Shown here in pieces: positions 21,201 through 27,200 of a stretch of DNA of 64,000 bases. Source of the DNA: Cristatella mucedo (Eukaryota; Bryozoa; Phylactolaemata; Cristatellidae); assembly GCA_009760855.2 (NCBI GenBank), contig WPIO01000006.1, positions 188,001 to 252,000 of the forward strand, given 5' to 3'. Both the position numbers and the translations under genes were made by a program. The notes beneath the pieces are model-generated. The model made no database searches and was not told where the DNA came from. It worked only from the letters and a program-made list of their open reading frames with translations. The stretch's first letter is position 1. The number at the start of each line of letters is the position of its first letter.

Positions 21201-24200
21201 TGCTTACCATCAACGATCGGCTGCTTGATGGGTTGCTAGCAGCGGCAGTAGCTCCACTGGTCAGGGGTAGTAGTGATGCAAACGGTCCACTCTGGAATTC
21301 TATTGGCATTCCGAATCGACAAGGTCCTGAAAAAAACCAAAATGTTTCTGTCACTTTCAAGCACCCGTTACTCAAGTCGCACCCAGAATACTAAACTCGC
21401 TGCAGTAGAAACCATCAAATGACAACCCATAGAGCTGTTGCTAGGCTGCACGATGAAAGCCTCTACCAGATGCCAGTGCAAACACCTGCAGCTGCTGACA
21501 CCCTTTTCTCTTGACTGGACACATACAAACAACTCTGGTATACGAAATAAAACAGTCTCCCATCGGCAAGTGCAGTAAAGGCCAAGGAGGTTTAAGTTTC
21601 ATAAGATAACATCGTGTTGCAGGGAATACTGCCAGCACGGCTGCTCAACATGCGGGCTCGAGAAGAAATACAAGGTATCCTATAAATGCAATGTATCGCT
21701 GCCTGTAACTCCACAAAGACCGCGTGGATGTTACGTCGGAGAGTTTTATATAGCGCCTCAAAGGCTTTCAATATGCATTCGGTAGCCAATACACTTCATC
21801 TCACGCAACAAAGAGGAAGTGGGAGGCATAGCTTAGTCAGGATAGCAGTTGAAATTGTGAGTAGCAAGGAAGTAGCAGGTCAGGGCGGCTTGAAAAGGAT
21901 GTACAACTGTCGGCAGCAGGAGAGTAGTCGTCGCATAACAAAGATGCGGTAATAAGCGATACACTCAGCACATATGTCTACACTAGGCAGAATGCAGAAG
22001 CCTAACAGTGCTGATATGCACAGCTACAATAGCAACAAGAATAAACGAGCTGATAACCCAGGTAAATGGGTAGACCTGATGAGAGTAATTTTCGAAGTTT
22101 TGGATACAAACGGTCCAATACTGTGTATAACGTCGGCAGCTTACAACAGACTTAAGAATAAATTCATCATTAAAAGAAACAACCACGCTGGCAAACATTC
22201 AGACTGGAAGCAGATTGAATTCTCGGAGGATGCTATATCAAATGCGTTATTATTCTTATTATGAAGTAGTAGAGTTGGTATAACTCTTGCCCGAGGTTTC
22301 GATGGTACCACTCCTGAGGATAACACGACATCTTGCCCCTGGGCCTTAGCCCAGGGGCACCGTACTCGCTCTTCACGACCCGGGATCGTGGATCGGAATC
22401 TTGTAGTGAGCGATCCTTTATTGCCAACTGCAAGCGGTGGTGATAGCCGGTCACGCTCTTCCGCAGCTAAACAAACGAGACTGTTGAATCAGCTAATACT
22501 TATTTATTTATCCAGCTTTCGTTTTTACACTCAAGTATCCTCGTGGGGCGTTCAGGGCTATAAACATTATTGAGAGTCAAAATTACCATGATCATGGTTG
22601 AGAGTAAAACTAAACATTTCACCACGAGCAACCTTCACATACCCAAGCATTGCCAAGCCCAGATATAAATTCTACGACTGACAAGCAGCTATAGATGCTA
22701 AAATGGACTATATAGACATGCGGTACACCGTGGGAGAGACTTCTGAATGTAGATAATAACACACTTGATAACGCGCCCTCAGAGAACTCATAATCTCTTT
22801 CTAGGCGCTTTAGATTTGCTGCAACGGAACACGATCGAATGGTGAGTATCACGCTCGATAAACAACATGAATAACACGGTTAGGGGTGACATGCTCAGGG
22901 TCAGCATGCAAGTATGGTTAGTGATATCAATGGTCAACAGCCATAAAGTGTGCCTTTGCAGTATTGGGTACTACAACAGGGATCTGTTATGTAATGTATC
23001 TCCGTCAGTAACTCCACAAAGTCATAAAGACCACGTGGGTGTTACGCAGGAGAGTTTTGTATAGCGCACTCACAGCCTAAGCGGCTTTCGGTACGCATTC
23101 GGTAGCCAACAGACTTCGTCTCACGCAACAAAGAGAAAGTGGGAAGCATTTGCAGAGTCAGGAGAGCGGTTGAGGTGCAGTGAGTGGCATAGAAAGAGTC
23201 CCTTGCTTTTCACAATTTGCACTCTTCCTTCCACCGACAGCAGCAATAATACCAATTAAGGTTTTCATTTCTATTCAGATGAAACATGCTTTGATCCTGT
23301 GGAACTTGCTTCCACAATTCTTACGACTACTCTCCTGGTGCCGACCATCCTTTTCAGGGGTCCTGAGCTGCTACTTCTATGCCACTCACCACCTCAACTG
23401 CTCTCCTGACTCTGCTATGCTTCTCACTTTCTCTTTGTTGCCGGAGATGAAGTCTGTTGGCTACCGAATGCGTACCGAAAGCCGCTTAGGCTGTGAGTTC
23501 GCTATAAAAAACTCTTCGTAACACCCACATAGTCTTTATGGAGCTACAGACTGAGATATATTAAATGAAGCTTTAAATCATTTTTGGATTTCCGGCGTAT
23601 TGAATTCCCTCAATCCCCAACAGCTTGTACACTATCACTTACACTTGGCCGACTATGAGACCAACCTAAAGTCACATATAAACTGGAAACACTTTAGTTT
23701 AAATGCTCTTACAAGACACGACCACAACAGCTCCACGGCAAAATCTGCCAACTTTCAGCAAGTCAATATTGCAAAGATTTGGGCATGCTTAAATAAGGGT
23801 ACGATAGTCGAGTTAGTCCGTGTATTTTAGAGATCCTATGTCTAAACTACTGTAATATTATCGCTTCAGATCTTCTGGCCTATATAATGAGACCATTACA
23901 AATAGTGCATGTAGGCTTGCCTCTTGTAAGTGTCACAGCTGCCCCATTTAATAACTTCTCCAAACCCGCACTTGCTACTGATTAAGCAACACATCGAGTC
24001 AATGTCCTCATACTCACTTCCAGGTAGCTTCATTTTCTTGTTCCTGCTAATATATTTGAAATACTTGTCAAGAATTCAAGTTGCACTGCACACTCTTTTA
24101 CCTCTGGCCATTTAGCTGCGCCTCTAATAAACTTCAAATCATTCGGAAGACTGCTGCTTTAGTTCCTATGCACATAAAGCCCGGAACCCTTTTCTGACTG

Positions 24201-27200
24201 ACATCACCAATCGTCAATGTGCAGCATCCTTATGGGTGCTGCACATTGAGTAACTACACTGTAATTATCACTAATCAGTTGATACCAGTCTTTTCTAGCC
24301 ATACGAAATGCCTAGCAAGTAAAGTAAAGGTCTACTGCTACAACCATCTCATCAGTAAAGCTTTAAAAGAGCTTTAAGGCTAGCACTCCCGCTTGCAGTG
24401 GGCAACAAAAGATTGCCAGCTGCAAACTCTAATTCTTGACCCGAGTCATGAAATGCAAGCACCGTACCTCTAGGCTAGAAAAGATACCGGGTTCTCTCAA
24501 AGTGTGCAATAAAATTCTTTACAATAATGATAATAATAATCACCATGACCATTTTTATATAAGCTATACTTAAATTGTTCTTGCAGTACCAAGGAAATGG
24601 CCCTCAATCCCGGTGCAATACATATTCCCGCGTGAATTGCCATGGCACACCAAGGTGAAATATGAGCCCCTTCTGATATCACTGAGTAAGCAGCTTTACA
24701 TCTATTACAAAAAGACCACAAAATTAATCGCAAAGGCTCTCAATAAGGTCTAATTCTTCTTCAGGTGAGGCTACATAATAAGCCAAGGAAAACCTTATAC
24801 AAAATAAGCCAACCAATAGGAAAATAGCCAATCGTGATAATTTGTCACTAGTAATAAGCAGCATTTTCAAGACCAATCTCATTATCTCAGAGCATTGAGT
24901 TTACAAAAATCCTTGCTAACCAGAAATGCAAGAAAACCGTAGTTTGACTGGCTGCTATAAATAGCTATCATTTTCTGCATCGCTAGAAAGCCCTCTATTA
25001 TAGGACATGCCTAATTACTTGGTCATCAGTAATGCAAATTCTTGGAAAGCCTAACCCGGGCAAAGAAAAAAACAACATGGATAACTTTTCATTTCTGCCT
25101 TGGCTGCAGCACCATTGGCTGGGCCATTTTTGGAGTCTATTACGCAAAGTCGAGCTATTTAATGTTAATTTTGAAATCTACTGTTACTTATTTAAACCAC
25201 ATAAATCATGTAACCCATAAATCATTTGGTAGCTTAAAGCAGTATGGTCCCGGCCTCGTGTATCAGTCATGGAACCTGACTATACAGGGTGCAGCCAGCT
25301 TCTCGGAACACACACGGACAAGTTGTGGTCAGAAGCAGGAAAGATGGCTAATTAATATTAATTAATACTAGCTGATTAAACAGCCTCTTTTTGTATAGCG
25401 ACAGAAGAGCCTTTACGGCTATCACCACCGCTTGCAGTGGCGTTAAAGGATTGCCCACCGCAGGAATCGAACCCACGACCTCGGTCCCGAGGTCGTGAAA
25501 GCAAACGCCTTACCCAGTGCGCCATCACGGCTCTGAAATTAAGCCACTGGCATCACAGCCCCCCTCTTCCCCTCGAAAGCCAGGACTGGTCTATCTCAAG
25601 ACTGGGGCTGTGGAACGTAAAAGCCACACGACGATAAAATATGTGAACTCGGAATGTAAAGCACATCGCTGCAACAGAGGCCCTCGTGCTTTCAATAGGA
25701 AGTACAGTAGAAGAACACTAGGTAAGGTGGTTGCTTTCACGACCTCGGTCCCGAGGTCGTGCAAATGTAAAGTGCCTAGAGAGATTGAGTTCTCTGAGGG
25801 CGCTTTATCAAGTGCATTATTATTATTATTAATACTCTTGATAAAGTGCCCTCAGAGAACTCAATCTCTTTCCAGGCACTTTACATTTGCTGCAAAGGAA
25901 ACAGGATCGAATGGTGAGTGGCATCATGCTTGATAGACATGAATAACACGGTTAGTGGCAGCATGTACAGTGTCAGCACGTATAAGCACGAGTAGAGGAT
26001 GAATACCAGGGACCCACTAAATGCTGTCATGAATATGTGCGTTTTTATTTTCTTTTTAAATGATCCTCTTCAAACTAGCAATCACTAGCCACAGTGGCTA
26101 ATGCAGAAATCTCACTCGCCATCTTATCTCCACTGACCTTGGTGCTACCTTTACTGCATGCACTAAAAGCCACCTAGGCTTTGAGCAAACACCAAACAAC
26201 TCCCCAGCATAAAAGCTGCTCAATCCTTTCGGAAAAGCTTGAACAGAAATACAGGAAATGTGGTTAATTAGACCATTCATTACCCAGACTCAGGGGCTGC
26301 TGAAAATGCAACGACTGCAGGGAGGGAGGTGGGTTAAGATACCAGGGTAAACTCATTAAGGCAGCCAGGCCAACAAAGTAACCAATAGGCTAGCTAGCAA
26401 AGCTGGCTACACAGACAGCAGGGCTATACAGACACTCGGATCTCAGTATGATCAGCTCTCTTGTCTCATGCAGTTCGAGCTGCAAGCAACTAAAACTAGC
26501 CGAAAGAGCTAGGGGAACGATTCACGAGAGATTTCATTGCCAATGATGATAACGCTAAAATACAGCTTCCTTATGCATGTCCACCTACCCACAGGGATAA
26601 TGCACCAGCCACATTCAGGACGCTGTCACCATCCAGAGGACGACTGCCAAGAAAGAGCAATGGCTCATACAAGTTGCACTGGTAATTTTACTGAAGTCAA
26701 CAAGGGATAGCTGAATAGCCACACTGAGGACTAACTGCTCAGATAAAACAGCGTACAGCGATATGAGTAAAGAGCAAGTAAACCAGCAAAGAGCAAAAAA
26801 GGAAACCCGAGTCCGGAAGCAGGCTTGCAAATGATTCTCCAGCTGAGCTGCCGAGAACAGTCCTAGTAAACTTGAGATAAAGCATATCTGGAACTTCACC
26901 GGCATCCAAAGCTCAGCTTTATCTAAGAACACGATTTACTAGATTAATGCCACAGTACTTGACTCACTGTACGTTTGATTCTAGCAAAGAGTGACGTCAT
27001 ATTAGTTCACTTAGCAATGCTTGAACTAAGACTTCTTAAACCAAGGAACTATTCTACAACAGCTACCTAAATAACTTATGACACATCGAGAATCCCATAC
27101 AAGCGCTGAAAATGCGCAGTTAATTTTCAACCGGACACAAAGACCTGAGACTACCAATTGCAGTCGATGTTATTTGCTTCTTAACCTGCTGTTAGACGAG

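Larger units (their letters stand above)
17331..21207 (-). other. PHC intron with LINE, CA tract and SINEs
   Basis: Contains LINE A on the - strand (about 17575-18130), a (CA)n tract, a 24-bp direct repeat at 19496-19543 and two SINE-1 copies in opposite orientation (about 19915-20100 and 20540-20705). 18230-19490, 20110-20535 and 20710-21200 show nothing I recognise. Confidence 0.7.

Noticed and set aside
25476-25545. Possible tRNA gene with clean box A and box B
   Set aside because: It belongs to SINE-1: many copies, a palindrome in place of the anticodon arm, and a long SINE body and tail; it cannot fold as a tRNA.
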